Below are positions 34,516 through 43,724 of a stretch of DNA of 55,332 nt, in pieces. The stretch comes from Bacteroidales bacterium. Its GTDB lineage: Bacteria; Bacteroidota; Bacteroidia; Bacteroidales; F082. The stretch covers positions 1 to 55,332 of the forward strand of contig JAGCPG010000130.1 in assembly GCA_017645245.1 (NCBI GenBank). The letters run 5' to 3'. A program made the position numbers and the translations under genes. The notes under the pieces are model-generated. The model searched no databases. It was given only the letters and a program-made list of their open reading frames with translations, and had not been told where the DNA came from. The number at the start of each line of letters is the position of its first letter. Positions within the stretch are counted from its first letter, which is position 1.

Positions 34516-35778
34516 ATGTGGATCAAGCGAAAATACGAGGCTTTGAGGGCCTGGTACAACAAGGACGACAACTTCCTGCGGAGGGTACGTTTCCCGGGTA
34601 CCAAGCTGCCCTTGCTTGATGTGCTCAAGGACTTCGTCAAGCTCTTCACCAAAGGTCGCACCGTCGACCGTGCGGCTGGCGTGGCGTTCAACTTCTTCGT
34701 GGCGCTCTTCCCGCTGCTGCTCTTCTTCTTCACGCTGATCCCCTTCATCCCGATCCCGCATCTTTATGAGCGGGTGATCATGCTGATCGACGAGTTTCTT
34801 ATCCCTTCGGGAACCCTTGATTATGTGACCAGTACCATCGATGGTATCATGAACCAACCCCACGAAGGACTGCTCTCCATCAGTATTTTGCTTTGCTTGG
34901 TCTTCGGCTCCAGCGGCATCGTGGCCATCTTCAACGGCTTCCGCAACGTGTATGCCAACTACGTGACCGACAAGGGAATGACCGTTAAGAGTTGGATCAT
35001 CCAGCGGCTGTTTGCCATAGCTATGCTGGTCATCATCGGGGTCTTGCTGGTGCTTTCCATCATGCTGATCTCCTTGGGAGGCATGGGACTTAAGTTTCTG
35101 GTTGACAAAGAGATCATCGCTGCTGGAAAATTCATGTTCATTCTATTCAGCGTGCTGCGCTGGATTATAGCTGTCTTTGCTTTATGCTTTAGCCTCGCCA
35201 TCCTTTATTATTTCGGCAACGTGAGGTTCAACGAGCATTACCGCAAGGAGCGGAAACGTCCTAACAGTAAAGGCAAGAAATACCGTGAGTTCGTCATCTT
35301 CAGCCCGGGTACCATCCTGGCAACGGGCTTGTTTGTGCTGGGTACGGTAGGTTTCAACACCTATATTTCCAACTTCTCGCGCTACAACGTGCTCTACGGC
35401 TCCATTGGCACACTGATCATCCTGCTGCTCTGGATTTGGATTGTCGCCATCCTGATTTTGACGGGCAACGACCTGAACTCGGGTATCCGCCGCAATGTCG
35501 ACAAACTGAGCGCTTCGGAAGATCACAACCGCAAGAAGCAGGTCGTGATTGAGGCCTTGCGGAAGACCATCCAGCAACAGGAGCAAACTATCAGCCATCG
35601 GACCGCGAAGATTGAGAGCTTGCGCAAGGACATTAAGGAGAAAGAGATGCTGATCAAGGACCTGGAAGAGGAAAACAAGGACAGTGAATTGATTATCAAG
35701 GCTTATAAGGATTTCCTGAAGCAGGAGATGCGCCAGGCCGACCAAGACAGCGTAAACAGTTCGTTATGGGAATCGTAG
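34516..35778 (+). CDS. YihY/BrkB-family inner-membrane protein with C-terminal coiled coil
   Basis: A 420-residue protein. The middle part has about six membrane helices in the YihY/BrkB arrangement, with the conserved RAAGVAFNFFVALFPLLLF stretch near residues 54-72 and the NDLNSGIRRNVDKL end. The last ~85 residues are a charged, heptad-patterned helix predicted as coiled coil (from KKQVVIEALRKTI on). Function of the family is not settled; it is no longer thought to be RNase BN. ATG at 34516 is chosen because the promoter is immediately upstream; longer frames run antisense into rseC. Its end overlaps the flippase start by 13 bases. Confidence 0.82.
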   Translation: MWIKRKYEALRAWYNKDDNFLRRVRFPGTKLPLLDVLKDFVKLFTKGRTVDRAAGVAFNFFVALFPLLLFFFTLIPFIPIPHLYERVIMLIDEFLIPSGTLDYVTSTIDGIMNQPHEGLLSISILLCLVFGSSGIVAIFNGFRNVYANYVTDKGMTVKSWIIQRLFAIAMLVIIGVLLVLSIMLISLGGMGLKFLVDKEIIAAGKFMFILFSVLRWIIAVFALCFSLAILYYFGNVRFNEHYRKERKRPNSKGKKYREFVIFSPGTILATGLFVLGTVGFNTYISNFSRYNVLYGSIGTLIILLLWIWIVAILILTGNDLNSGIRRNVDKLSASEDHNRKKQVVIEALRKTIQQQEQTISHRTAKIESLRKDIKEKEMLIKDLEEENKDSELIIKAYKDFLKQEMRQADQDSVNSSLWES

Positions 35779-37304
35779 CGCGACAAAGCATCAAGGGAAC
35801 GGTGGCCACCTACATCGGGGTGGCGGTAGGCATCGTCACTACGTTCTTCATCCAGACCAAGGCGCTCCAGCCGGAGCAGATCGGCCTGATCGACGTGCTG
35901 TTGCAGTGTGCGATCTTGTTTTCTGGACTGGCCCAGCTGGGCACCAACTCGTCGGCAATGCGCTATTACCCGTTCTTCAAGGACGAGGAGCACCGCGACC
36001 ACGGCTTCTTCGGTTGGACGCTGCTGGTGCCGCTGGTTGGATTCAGCATTTTCTTGTTGGCGTTTTTCCTGTTCAAGGACACTATTGTCGACTTCTTTAC
36101 CAAAGATTCCGAAGTTGGCTCGGAGGCGTTTGCCCGATATGTCTACTTCGTGATCCCTCTGGCGTTTTTCATGCTTTACATCTCGGTTTTCGAGACCAAT
36201 AGCAACTTGTTGCTGCGTATCGTGTTGCCGAAATTCATCCGTGAGGTGGGCTTGCGGGTGGCTACCTTGGTGGTTTACCTTCTTTATTTTTATAAAGTCT
36301 TCGATTTTGACGGCGTGATCATTGCCTTCTGCGTGTTCTACGGCTTGGCCACTTTGATCAACGTGGTATATCTGTTGTCGTTGAAACGGGTGTCCTTCAA
36401 GATTGAAAGGAAGTATGTGTCGCAGCAGCTGAAGCGCGATTTCCTGTTTTACACCCTGTTCATGATCACGGCGGCTTTGGCGGGCAACATGATTCCCATG
36501 CTGAGCAAGTTCTTTGTGGCGGGCAAGACGGGTTTCCATCTGGCGGGTGTTTATGCCATTGCCACCAACATTGCGGCCTTGGTAGAGATGCCCTACCGTT
36601 CGTTGGGTGCCATTTCGAGGCCTCATATCTCCGACGCCATGGCCAAGCAGGATGTGAAGACTGCCAACGGCTTGTGCAAAACCGTTGCATTGCATCAGTT
36701 CATTGCAGGCACATTCGTGTTTTTCCTGATATGGATCAACATCGATTTTATTTTTGATTTGCTTCCTAATGGTGACCTTTACCGCATAGGCAAGTGGGCG
36801 GTGTTGATTCTTTTGTTTGGCCGCCTGGTTTATTCCACCTTGGGTGTGACCACTACAGTGTTAAGTTATTCAAAATTTTACTATTACTCGTTGATATTCA
36901 CTGTTTTACTGGCTTGCTTATCTATTGGGCTTAACACATGGTGGGTGCCGAAGTGGGACATCAACGGTGGCGCTTTGGCCAATGTCGTATCCTATTTGGT
37001 ATATTTCATCCTGTTGATCGCCTTTATCAAATGGAGAATCGGAGTCCAACCCTTCTCGGGTAAGATGATTCCTGTGATGCTTGTGGTTTTGGCGCTGTTT
37101 GGCCTCAACTGGGTTTGGACGGCACTGCTGACGCCTTGGTTTGCCAGTTGGTTCGCCAAGCCCGTTTATGGATTGCTCATCGATGCCGCCTTGAAGTCGA
37201 TGCTGTTTGTGGCTATGGGCCTGACAGCCATCTACAAGCTGAAGGTGTCGCAGTCGGTGAACGACTTGGTGGAAAAAACTTTCCAAAAGGCCTTGCGAAA
37301 GTGA
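35766..37304 (+). CDS. Polysaccharide flippase (MOP superfamily, Wzx-like)
   Basis: A 512-residue inner-membrane protein with about 12-14 helices, starting MGIVARQSIKGTVATYIGVAVG, typical of the PST/Wzx branch of the MATE-like MOP superfamily. It would flip lipid-linked oligosaccharides across the inner membrane. It overlaps yihY by 13 bases and is followed by glycosyltransferase genes, which fits export of a surface glycan. The substrate cannot be told; a lipid II flippase is less likely because of the gene context. Confidence 0.87.
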   Translation: MGIVARQSIKGTVATYIGVAVGIVTTFFIQTKALQPEQIGLIDVLLQCAILFSGLAQLGTNSSAMRYYPFFKDEEHRDHGFFGWTLLVPLVGFSIFLLAFFLFKDTIVDFFTKDSEVGSEAFARYVYFVIPLAFFMLYISVFETNSNLLLRIVLPKFIREVGLRVATLVVYLLYFYKVFDFDGVIIAFCVFYGLATLINVVYLLSLKRVSFKIERKYVSQQLKRDFLFYTLFMITAALAGNMIPMLSKFFVAGKTGFHLAGVYAIATNIAALVEMPYRSLGAISRPHISDAMAKQDVKTANGLCKTVALHQFIAGTFVFFLIWINIDFIFDLLPNGDLYRIGKWAVLILLFGRLVYSTLGVTTTVLSYSKFYYYSLIFTVLLACLSIGLNTWWVPKWDINGGALANVVSYLVYFILLIAFIKWRIGVQPFSGKMIPVMLVVLALFGLNWVWTALLTPWFASWFAKPVYGLLIDAALKSMLFVAMGLTAIYKLKVSQSVNDLVEKTFQKALRK

Positions 37305-37315
37305 AAATAATTAAT

Positions 37316-37323
37316 TATTTTTG
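37316..37323 (+). promoter_or_regulatory. Promoter before the 69-residue gene
   Basis: TATTTTTG at 37316-37323 is preceded by TTG at 37293-37295 with 20 bases between, a good -33/-7 match. It lies 28 bases before the ATG at 37351. Confidence 0.5.
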
Positions 37324-37350
37324 CAGCGAGAAATAAAGATTTAAGTGTTT

Positions 37351-37560
37351 ATGAATACAACAAAAAAGATTATACAAGCGCTACCTCATGGAGTGGTACC
37401 ATCGGATGCCAAAAATGTGGTGGAACACCAACCTACGCGTATTCCCAACGACACTACATATTGTGATCGTTATATTCAAAGGATTGGAAAATATGGATAC
37501 AAAGCAGTGTCAGAGCCCGATTTAATGGTTTTCTCGGATTCTGACCATGAAGGGTTGTAA
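37351..37560 (+). CDS. Hypothetical 69-residue protein
   Basis: A short reading frame with ATG at 37351 (a GTG two codons upstream is less likely). The product is hydrophilic, has no signal peptide or membrane helix and no motif I recognise; it includes several Tyr and ends ESDHEGL-like (DSDHEGL). It is preceded by a good promoter and followed by another promoter-like box, then a glycosyltransferase. Base use is more AT-rich than in the flanking genes. It could be a real small protein, a leader, or the remains of a larger gene lost by deletion. Confidence 0.4.
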   Translation: MNTTKKIIQALPHGVVPSDAKNVVEHQPTRIPNDTTYCDRYIQRIGKYGYKAVSEPDLMVFSDSDHEGL

Positions 37561-37566
37561 AATAGT

Positions 37567-37574
37567 TAATTTTG
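37567..37574 (+). promoter_or_regulatory. -7 box before the glycosyltransferase at 37600
   Basis: TAATTTTG matches TAnnTTTG, 25 bases before the ATG. No -33 match is seen. Confidence 0.4.
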
Positions 37575-37599
37575 CAAACGAATCAACAGAAAGACAGTT

Positions 37600-38775
37600 A
37601 TGAAAATACTGATGCTATTGGATCACCCTTTTCCTCCCGATACTCGTGTTGAAAATGAGATAAAGTCGTTGGCCGAGGCAGGACACGAGGTGCATATCGC
37701 CTGTTTTCATAAAGAAGGGAAGCCGCTACTGGAAAAGACACCGTATTGCACCATTCATCGTTTCCCGATTTCAAAATTCGTTTATAAATCAAGCGTTGGC
37801 GTACTGAAGTTTCCCACCTATTTCAACTTTTGGAAGAATATCGTAAAGGGTTTGTTCCAAGATGAAAAGTTCGACGTCATCCATGTTCATGACCTCCCCT
37901 TGGCAAAGATAGGGTATGAGGCCAAGTGTAAATACGGAGTGCGCTTTGTCCTTGATTTGCATGAAAACTGGCCTGTTTTGTTGCAACTTTCGAAGCATAC
38001 CAACACCTTCCTCGGAAAGCTGCTTTCTTCCAATAGCCAATGGATTCGATATGAAAAGGAAATGTGTCAATTGGCGGATAAAATCATTGTTGTGGTTGAT
38101 GAGGCAAAAGACAGAGTATGTCGTCTAGGTGTGCCGGCTGAGAAGATCGAAGTGGTTTCAAATACCTTGAATCTCGACCAATTTGACCCGATTGAGAGAA
38201 AAGAGTTCAAGACGGATAAGTTTAGGATGTTGTATGTGGGAGGAATCAATTACCATCGCGGCATACAATACGTGATCCAGGCGATTTCCATAGTAAAGAA
38301 ACGTGGTGTCGAAGTGTTGTTCGACCTGGTAGGTGATGGCAGCTATCTAGATGACATCAAGAAACTTGTTGAGGAGATGCATGTGCAGGACAACGTGGTG
38401 ATCCATGGATTCAAGCATTATACGCAAATATGCGACTTGTACGAATCGGCCAATGTGGCCTTGATCCCTCATGTGAAATCGGGGCACACGGACAACACTA
38501 TTCCGCACAAGATTTTCCAGTACATGTATGCCCAGATCCCCATGGTCGTATCCAATTGCGATGCGTTGGTGCGCATTGTGAATGAGACGAAAAGCGGCAT
38601 CACGTATCAATATGACAATCCAGAGGAACTTGCCGATATCATCATGGAATTGCACCATCATCCAGAGAAACTGAATGATTACATCCAGCAGGGCCGTCAG
38701 GCTGTCATTGATAAATACAATTGGAAAGTTGATGGAGCAAAGTTGGTGAATCTTTACGAGAGATTGTTAGCTTGA
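37600..38775 (+). CDS. Glycosyltransferase, family 4 (GT-B)
   Basis: A 391-residue cytoplasmic or membrane-associated glycosyltransferase. The N-terminal domain starts MKILMLLDHPFPPDTRVENE, a common start for GT4 enzymes; the donor-binding C-terminal domain has YVGGINYHRG, LVGDGSYLDDIK and an altered E-x7-E region around HKIFQYMYAQIPMV. Donor and acceptor are unknown. It is more AT-rich than its neighbours and has its own promoter box, which may mean it was acquired. It converges on the glycosyltransferase at 38819 with no strong terminator between them. Confidence 0.85.
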   Translation: MKILMLLDHPFPPDTRVENEIKSLAEAGHEVHIACFHKEGKPLLEKTPYCTIHRFPISKFVYKSSVGVLKFPTYFNFWKNIVKGLFQDEKFDVIHVHDLPLAKIGYEAKCKYGVRFVLDLHENWPVLLQLSKHTNTFLGKLLSSNSQWIRYEKEMCQLADKIIVVVDEAKDRVCRLGVPAEKIEVVSNTLNLDQFDPIERKEFKTDKFRMLYVGGINYHRGIQYVIQAISIVKKRGVEVLFDLVGDGSYLDDIKKLVEEMHVQDNVVIHGFKHYTQICDLYESANVALIPHVKSGHTDNTIPHKIFQYMYAQIPMVVSNCDALVRIVNETKSGITYQYDNPEELADIIMELHHHPEKLNDYIQQGRQAVIDKYNWKVDGAKLVNLYERLLA

Positions 38776-38818
38776 AGGAAAGCTCATCAAATAACTCCTC
38801 GGCTTTATTTTTCTTTAA

Positions 38819-40123
38819 TTATTGATAACTCGCAAGTAAATTCGCAAATTCCCCAGCCAAAGCCTTTCGCGAATACTTCTCGATCTCCTTGTTTCGGTTA
38901 GAGGGAAGCCCGTTCTCCAAATAGCTCTGGTAAAGCCCTTTAATGATCGCTTTCATCTTTTCCTTGTTCTCAAAGCCAACGGTGGTTCCGGCTTGGGTTT
39001 CATCCAACAGCCTGGCGGCATCGCCGTCTTCGGGGCCGATGCAAAGGATGGGGCGGCCGGCGGCGATGTACTCGAAGAGCTTGCCGGTCAAGATGCCTTT
39101 GGCGTTGGGGGTGTTGTTGATGAACAGCAAAAGCACCTGTGACGAAGCCTGTTGCGCTTGAATTTGGTCGTGGGGGATATAAGGGATAAACTCGGTGTTG
39201 TTTTTAAGGCCATTGCTTTCGATGGATTGGACCACCGATTGGTCAATCTGACCGATGAGCCTGATCCTTAGCTTGGCGGCAAATTGTGGGTCTGCGGCTT
39301 TCAACTCGCCCAAGGCCTTCCAAAACAGATGCTCATTGCGGTTGGAACCGATGATGCCAATATGGGTCAAGGTGAAATCGGATGACAAAGGCGTGACGTT
39401 GTTCTTAGCCTGCGTGTCCCAATCGTAGCCGTTAGGGATGACGTCCACGTGGCTTGCGCCAAGCCTCTTCAAGCCTTCAGCCATGTCCCAACCTACGGCA
39501 ACCACTTTATCTGCCTTGGTCAGCACCTCATGCTCCAAACGGTGGTGCTTACGGTCGGCCCATTTCGAGAGATGCAACTCATCGTAAAAGTCGATCTCCG
39601 TCCAGGGATCGCGGAAGTCGGCAATCCAAGGCAATCCCAACGCTTCCTTCAACTTCATGGCGATCAGGTGCATGGAGTGGGGTGGCCCTGTGCTGATGAT
39701 GGCATCCACGGGATGGTCTTTCAAATAGGCTTTCAGGTATTTCACGGAGGGCTTTACCCACCAGCAGCGGGCGTCGGGGATGAAGAAGTTGCCCCTGATC
39801 CAAACGGAGAGACGCTCTTTCCAGCCTTTCTGCTTGCCGGTCTCATCAATGAATCCGGCCTTCACCTTCTGGTCCTTCTTGATGCCGAGGAACTTCTTGT
39901 AGAAATTGTACGGCTCCACGATGGGACGTCGAATCACCTCGGCCTCGGCACAAACATCTTTCTCCAGCGAGGGATCCTCCACGGGATACTCGGCGCCGTC
40001 GGCGGTGTAGATCACGGGTTGCCAGCCGTTTTCGGGCAGGTATTTCGACATCTTCAGCCAACGCTGTACGCCGCTGCCGCCCGAAGGAGGCCAGTAATAG
40101 GTGATGATCAGGACGCGCTTCAT
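38819..40123 (-). CDS. Glycosyltransferase, family 4-like (GT-B)
   Basis: A 434-residue enzyme. The N-terminus RVLIITYYWPPSGGSGVQRW is the glycine-rich acceptor-side start common in GT4-type enzymes; DAIISTGPPHS and WIADFRDPWTE follow, and the C-terminal donor domain has GIIGSNRN and KLFEYIAAGRPIL. The WIADFRDPW motif is typical of a Bacteroidota subgroup of surface-glycan enzymes. ATGA overlap with the YfhO gene upstream shows co-translation. Substrates unknown. Confidence 0.86.
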   Translation of the reverse strand: MKRVLIITYYWPPSGGSGVQRWLKMSKYLPENGWQPVIYTADGAEYPVEDPSLEKDVCAEAEVIRRPIVEPYNFYKKFLGIKKDQKVKAGFIDETGKQKGWKERLSVWIRGNFFIPDARCWWVKPSVKYLKAYLKDHPVDAIISTGPPHSMHLIAMKLKEALGLPWIADFRDPWTEIDFYDELHLSKWADRKHHRLEHEVLTKADKVVAVGWDMAEGLKRLGASHVDVIPNGYDWDTQAKNNVTPLSSDFTLTHIGIIGSNRNEHLFWKALGELKAADPQFAAKLRIRLIGQIDQSVVQSIESNGLKNNTEFIPYIPHDQIQAQQASSQVLLLFINNTPNAKGILTGKLFEYIAAGRPILCIGPEDGDAARLLDETQAGTTVGFENKEKMKAIIKGLYQSYLENGLPSNRNKEIEKYSRKALAGEFANLLASYQ

Positions 40124-42618
40124 TTCTTTCTAAAGCTGAAAACAACGGCGCCAATCAAGCCCAGGAGCAGCAGGAGCGAGCTGGCAAGCTGGATGGTGTT
40201 GCCCACTTTCCAGGCCTTGGGGACGTATTCCATCACGATTTGATGCTCGCCGCTGGGGATGAGGGCGCAACGCAACAGGTAGTTGGCACGCAGCAGGGGA
40301 TGCTCCTTGCCGTCCACATAGAGCTTCCAGCCGGTGTCGCTCCAGATCTCGGAAAACACCACCAGCTGGTCTACGCCGGCCTTGAAGCTGTAGGTAAGTT
40401 TGTTGGGCTGGTATTCGGTCAGGGCGACTTGGCCTTCAAGGCTGTTGGAGGCTTCATAATTCCCGACCTGTTGCTGGAATTCCTTGTTGACGATGGCGGT
40501 GCTACGCAGGTTGGTGGTGGCAATGGCGTCAAACTCCTCGTTGGGCGTGTCGACCCATTGCACGTTTTTCACGATCCAGGCATTGCCGAAGGCACAGGGA
40601 TTCTCAATGGGTTCTGCGTCGGGATTATAAATGATGTATTTGGTATTCAGCATGTTGAGCGCACGCTGTTGCTCCATGGCCAGCCTGAGGGTGAGATCGG
40701 AATCAACGTTCTTGAAGATGGCGCTGAATTGACGGATCTCAGCACTGAGATAACGGGTGATCAGGTCTTGGTAACGGCGCAGCTTGGCTCCGTGGTAGCC
40801 ACCGATGGATTTGTGGAAATAGGAGGTGCTGGCATCGTTGAACACATCCTTGGTCAGGTTGAGCACCCTGAAATCCAGCGACTTGTCGTTGAGGATGTAT
40901 TGGTCTGCAGCCGATGCGGCGAAGGGCTTGTCGAACAGTTTCTTGGAGATGAAGTTGTCGTTGTTCAAATAGCGCTTGTCGATGGGATACAAGTCGATCA
41001 CCACCAAGGCGGCGATGATGATGAAGGCGGGAGCGGCTTTCAGCTTGCCTTTGCCGTAAAGCAGGATCGGTACGGCGGCCAGGATGATGAACAGCAGGCT
41101 ACGCAGGGCGTCCTTGCGGAAGATGGCCACACGCACATCCTCCAGCTGGGTGAGGTAAGCCTGATAAACGGCGCCGTCCTTGCCGCTGGTGAGCTGGGCG
41201 AATTGCTGCGCCTCGCCCTGACTGATGAAGTTGAAGAAGAGCTTCGGGGCGACGTAGAACAGCAGACAGCATCCGGCGGTGATGCCCAAGGCAATCCAGA
41301 ATTTCTTCAGGTTTTGCTTGAAGCTATCGGGGTTCTTAACGATTTCAGCAAGTCCCAACAAACCAAGCAGTGGCATGGTGACTTCAGCAATCACCAAGGT
41401 CATGGAAACAGCGCGGAACTTATTGTAGCCAGGGACGTGATTGATGAAGAAGTCGGTGAAGCCCATGAAGTTCTTGCCCCAGCTGAGCAGGATCGACAGC
41501 AGGGTGGCGATGAGCAGTGCCCATTTCAGCTCGCCTTTCACCGTCAAAGCGCCAAGCACAAACAGGAAAATGATGATGGCTCCCACATACACGGGACCGC
41601 TGGTGCCGGGCTGGTCGCCCCAGTAGGCGCTGTTCTGCGCGATGCTGTCGCGATACCGTGGATCAGCTTTGTCGAGGGCGGGGTTCTGTTTGCCGATATA
41701 AGCCGAGGCGCCTCCCTTGGCGTTGGGGATCAGCAGGCTCCAAGTCTCGCCTTTGCCGTAACTCCACTGGGTGATGTATTCGCGGTCGAGGCCTTTGGTC
41801 TGGTTGGATTGACCGTTCTGATCCTGGGTCAGCACAGGCTTGCCACGGGTGGTGTCCTTGCTGTAGGCATAGTTGGCATAAAGCGTGGTGGCATTGGTCA
41901 AGATGCCCATGATGGCTGCAATGATCAGGCAGAGGGAAGCCTTGATGAAGTTTGCGAATTGCTTCTCCCTGAGACTTTTGATGAACAGCCCGACGAGGAG
42001 ACAAACCACGGTGATCAAAAGATAATAGGTGATCTGCAAGTGGCCTGCCCTGACTTCCAAGGCCAAGGCAATGGCAGTCAACACGCTACCCCAGAGGTAT
42101 TTGCCTTTATAAGTGAGCAAGATTCCGGAGATAACGGGTGCCATATAGGCCATGGCCATGGCTTTGCTGTTGTGGCCTGCCCCGATGATGATGAAAAGGT
42201 AGGAGGTGAACCCGTAAGCCAAACCGCCGATGAAGCTGATCCATACGCTGCAATCAAGCACCAAGAGCAGGATGAAGAAGCCCAGCATGCTGATGAACAC
42301 GGCACCGATGGGGTGTGGAAAACCCACCGATAGCAATTGATGAACAGGCTTCATCAAGTTGCTGTTGTTGGTAACGGAGATGTTCCACGCAGGCATGCCG
42401 CCAAACATGGAGTTGGTCCATAAAGTTTGTTCACCGGTGCTTGCACGGTAGTCCACGATCTCTTTCGACATGCCCTTGTACATCTCGATGTCATGTTGCT
42501 TGATGCGTTTGCCTTCAAGGATGGGGGAGAAATAAACCAAAGTGATCAGCGCAAAACCGAGGATGCAGGCCGCGATGCCGATGGCCTTCTTGTATCTTTC
42601 AAAAAAAGTGCTTTTCAT
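40120..42618 (-). CDS. YfhO-family large membrane protein
   Basis: An 832-residue polytopic membrane protein: a first helix at about 12-30, then a block of about a dozen helices with a large extracytoplasmic loop, and a C-terminal non-membrane domain with one last helix. This is the layout of YfhO family proteins, related to GT-C glycosyltransferases; members are linked to glycosylation of wall or lipid polymers in Firmicutes. In Bacteroidota the function is not established. Coupled to the downstream glycosyltransferase by a 4-base overlap, which supports a role in sugar transfer across the inner membrane. Confidence 0.82.
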   Translation of the reverse strand: MKSTFFERYKKAIGIAACILGFALITLVYFSPILEGKRIKQHDIEMYKGMSKEIVDYRASTGEQTLWTNSMFGGMPAWNISVTNNSNLMKPVHQLLSVGFPHPIGAVFISMLGFFILLLVLDCSVWISFIGGLAYGFTSYLFIIIGAGHNSKAMAMAYMAPVISGILLTYKGKYLWGSVLTAIALALEVRAGHLQITYYLLITVVCLLVGLFIKSLREKQFANFIKASLCLIIAAIMGILTNATTLYANYAYSKDTTRGKPVLTQDQNGQSNQTKGLDREYITQWSYGKGETWSLLIPNAKGGASAYIGKQNPALDKADPRYRDSIAQNSAYWGDQPGTSGPVYVGAIIIFLFVLGALTVKGELKWALLIATLLSILLSWGKNFMGFTDFFINHVPGYNKFRAVSMTLVIAEVTMPLLGLLGLAEIVKNPDSFKQNLKKFWIALGITAGCCLLFYVAPKLFFNFISQGEAQQFAQLTSGKDGAVYQAYLTQLEDVRVAIFRKDALRSLLFIILAAVPILLYGKGKLKAAPAFIIIAALVVIDLYPIDKRYLNNDNFISKKLFDKPFAASAADQYILNDKSLDFRVLNLTKDVFNDASTSYFHKSIGGYHGAKLRRYQDLITRYLSAEIRQFSAIFKNVDSDLTLRLAMEQQRALNMLNTKYIIYNPDAEPIENPCAFGNAWIVKNVQWVDTPNEEFDAIATTNLRSTAIVNKEFQQQVGNYEASNSLEGQVALTEYQPNKLTYSFKAGVDQLVVFSEIWSDTGWKLYVDGKEHPLLRANYLLRCALIPSGEHQIVMEYVPKAWKVGNTIQLASSLLLLLGLIGAVVFSFRKK

Positions 42619-42667
42619 CAGGAAGAATGAGTTTGCTATCAGGCTGCGAATTTACAAAGTTTTTTTG

Positions 42668-42675
42668 TATTTTTG
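42668..42675 (+). promoter_or_regulatory. -7 box of the heptose/glycosyltransferase operon
   Basis: TATTTTTG matches TAnnTTTG, 17 bases before the hddA-like ATG at 42693. It lies in the 74-base divergent gap with the YfhO gene. Confidence 0.5.
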
Positions 42676-42692
42676 CCTCAAAATGATTGTCA

Positions 42693-43724
42693 ATGATTAT
42701 CAGAAGTAAAGCGCCCTTGCGATTGGGTCTGGCCGGCGGTGGCAGCGACGTTTCCCCCTACAGCAACATCTATGGAGGGTTTGTCCTGAACGCTTCCATT
42801 AATATGTATGCCTATTGTACCATTGAGGGAACCTCAGATGGATGTATCAGCTTGACCGCCAGTGATTTGGAACAAAGCGAAACGCATCCTGTAGGGAAGG
42901 AACTGCCGATCAATGGCACCCTGGATTTGCATAAAGGTGTGTTCAACCATCTGGTGAAGCACTTCGGCATTGAGCCACGACCGTTCAGGATGACCACCTA
43001 TTCCGACGCTCCTGCGGGCAGCGGACTGGGCTCCTCATCCACTATGGTGGTGTGCATCCTGAAGGCCTTCGCCGAATGGTACAGCCTGCCCATGGGCGAC
43101 TATGAGATCGCTTACACGGCTTACCTCATCGAGCGTGTCGACTTGGCACTGAGCGGCGGCAAACAGGATCAGTATGCGGCGGCTTTCGGCGGCTTCAACT
43201 TCATGGAATTTTTGCCTGATGATAGGGTGATCGTCAACCCGCTGCGCGTGAAACGCTGGATCGTCGACGAGCTGGAATCGTCGATGTTGCTTTACTACAC
43301 GGGCAAGTCGAGGTCGTCGGCGCAGATCATTGACGAACAACGGAAAAACACCTCCTCGGGCAACAAGACGGCCATCGAGGCCATGCACAAGATCAAGCAG
43401 AGCGCTGTGGATTTGAAGACGGCCTTGCTGCAAGGCGACTTCGAGACCTTTGCCCGCATCTTCGGCGAGGCTTGGGAGAACAAGAAGAAAATGGCCACGG
43501 CCATCACCAACGAGCAGATACAGCAGGCCTTCGACGTAGCTATGAGCCATGGTGCCAAGGCAGGTAAGGTGAGTGGCGCAGGCGGCGGCGGATTCATCAT
43601 CTTCATCGTCCAACCTAGCCAGAAATGCCAGGTGATGCACGCCCTCGAACAACTCGAAGGCCAGGTGATGAATTTCCAATTTAGCGAAGGCGGAACCCAT
43701 GGATGGAGGATCTATGACAAATAG
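42693..43724 (+). CDS. hddA: D-glycero-alpha-D-manno-heptose 7-phosphate kinase-like (GHMP kinase)
   Basis: A 343-residue GHMP-family kinase. RSKAPLRLGLAGGGSDV at the N-terminus is the HddA-type start, the ATP loop APAGSGLGSSSTM spans about 106-118, and the C-terminal motif GAKAGKVSGAGGGGF completes the fold. HddA adds phosphate at C1 of heptose-7-phosphate on the way to GDP-D-alpha-D-heptose. The ATG at 42693 is used; a TTG two codons upstream has no support. It is the first gene of a five-gene run of heptose, glycosyltransferase and methyltransferase genes. A fucose/L-fucokinase-like role cannot be excluded. Confidence 0.85.
   Translation: MIIRSKAPLRLGLAGGGSDVSPYSNIYGGFVLNASINMYAYCTIEGTSDGCISLTASDLEQSETHPVGKELPINGTLDLHKGVFNHLVKHFGIEPRPFRMTTYSDAPAGSGLGSSSTMVVCILKAFAEWYSLPMGDYEIAYTAYLIERVDLALSGGKQDQYAAAFGGFNFMEFLPDDRVIVNPLRVKRWIVDELESSMLLYYTGKSRSSAQIIDEQRKNTSSGNKTAIEAMHKIKQSAVDLKTALLQGDFETFARIFGEAWENKKKMATAITNEQIQQAFDVAMSHGAKAGKVSGAGGGGFIIFIVQPSQKCQVMHALEQLEGQVMNFQFSEGGTHGWRIYDK

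Noticed and set aside
38776-38818. Possible terminator between the two convergent glycosyltransferases
   Set aside because: Only a weak AAAGC/GCTTT pairing with a long loop is visible, too little to support a call.
40240-42333. Long open frame (about 700 codons) on the plus strand opposite the YfhO gene
   Set aside because: It is the antisense shadow of a GC-rich gene with biased codons; the YfhO frame has membrane helices and family layout, whereas this frame has no recognisable domain.
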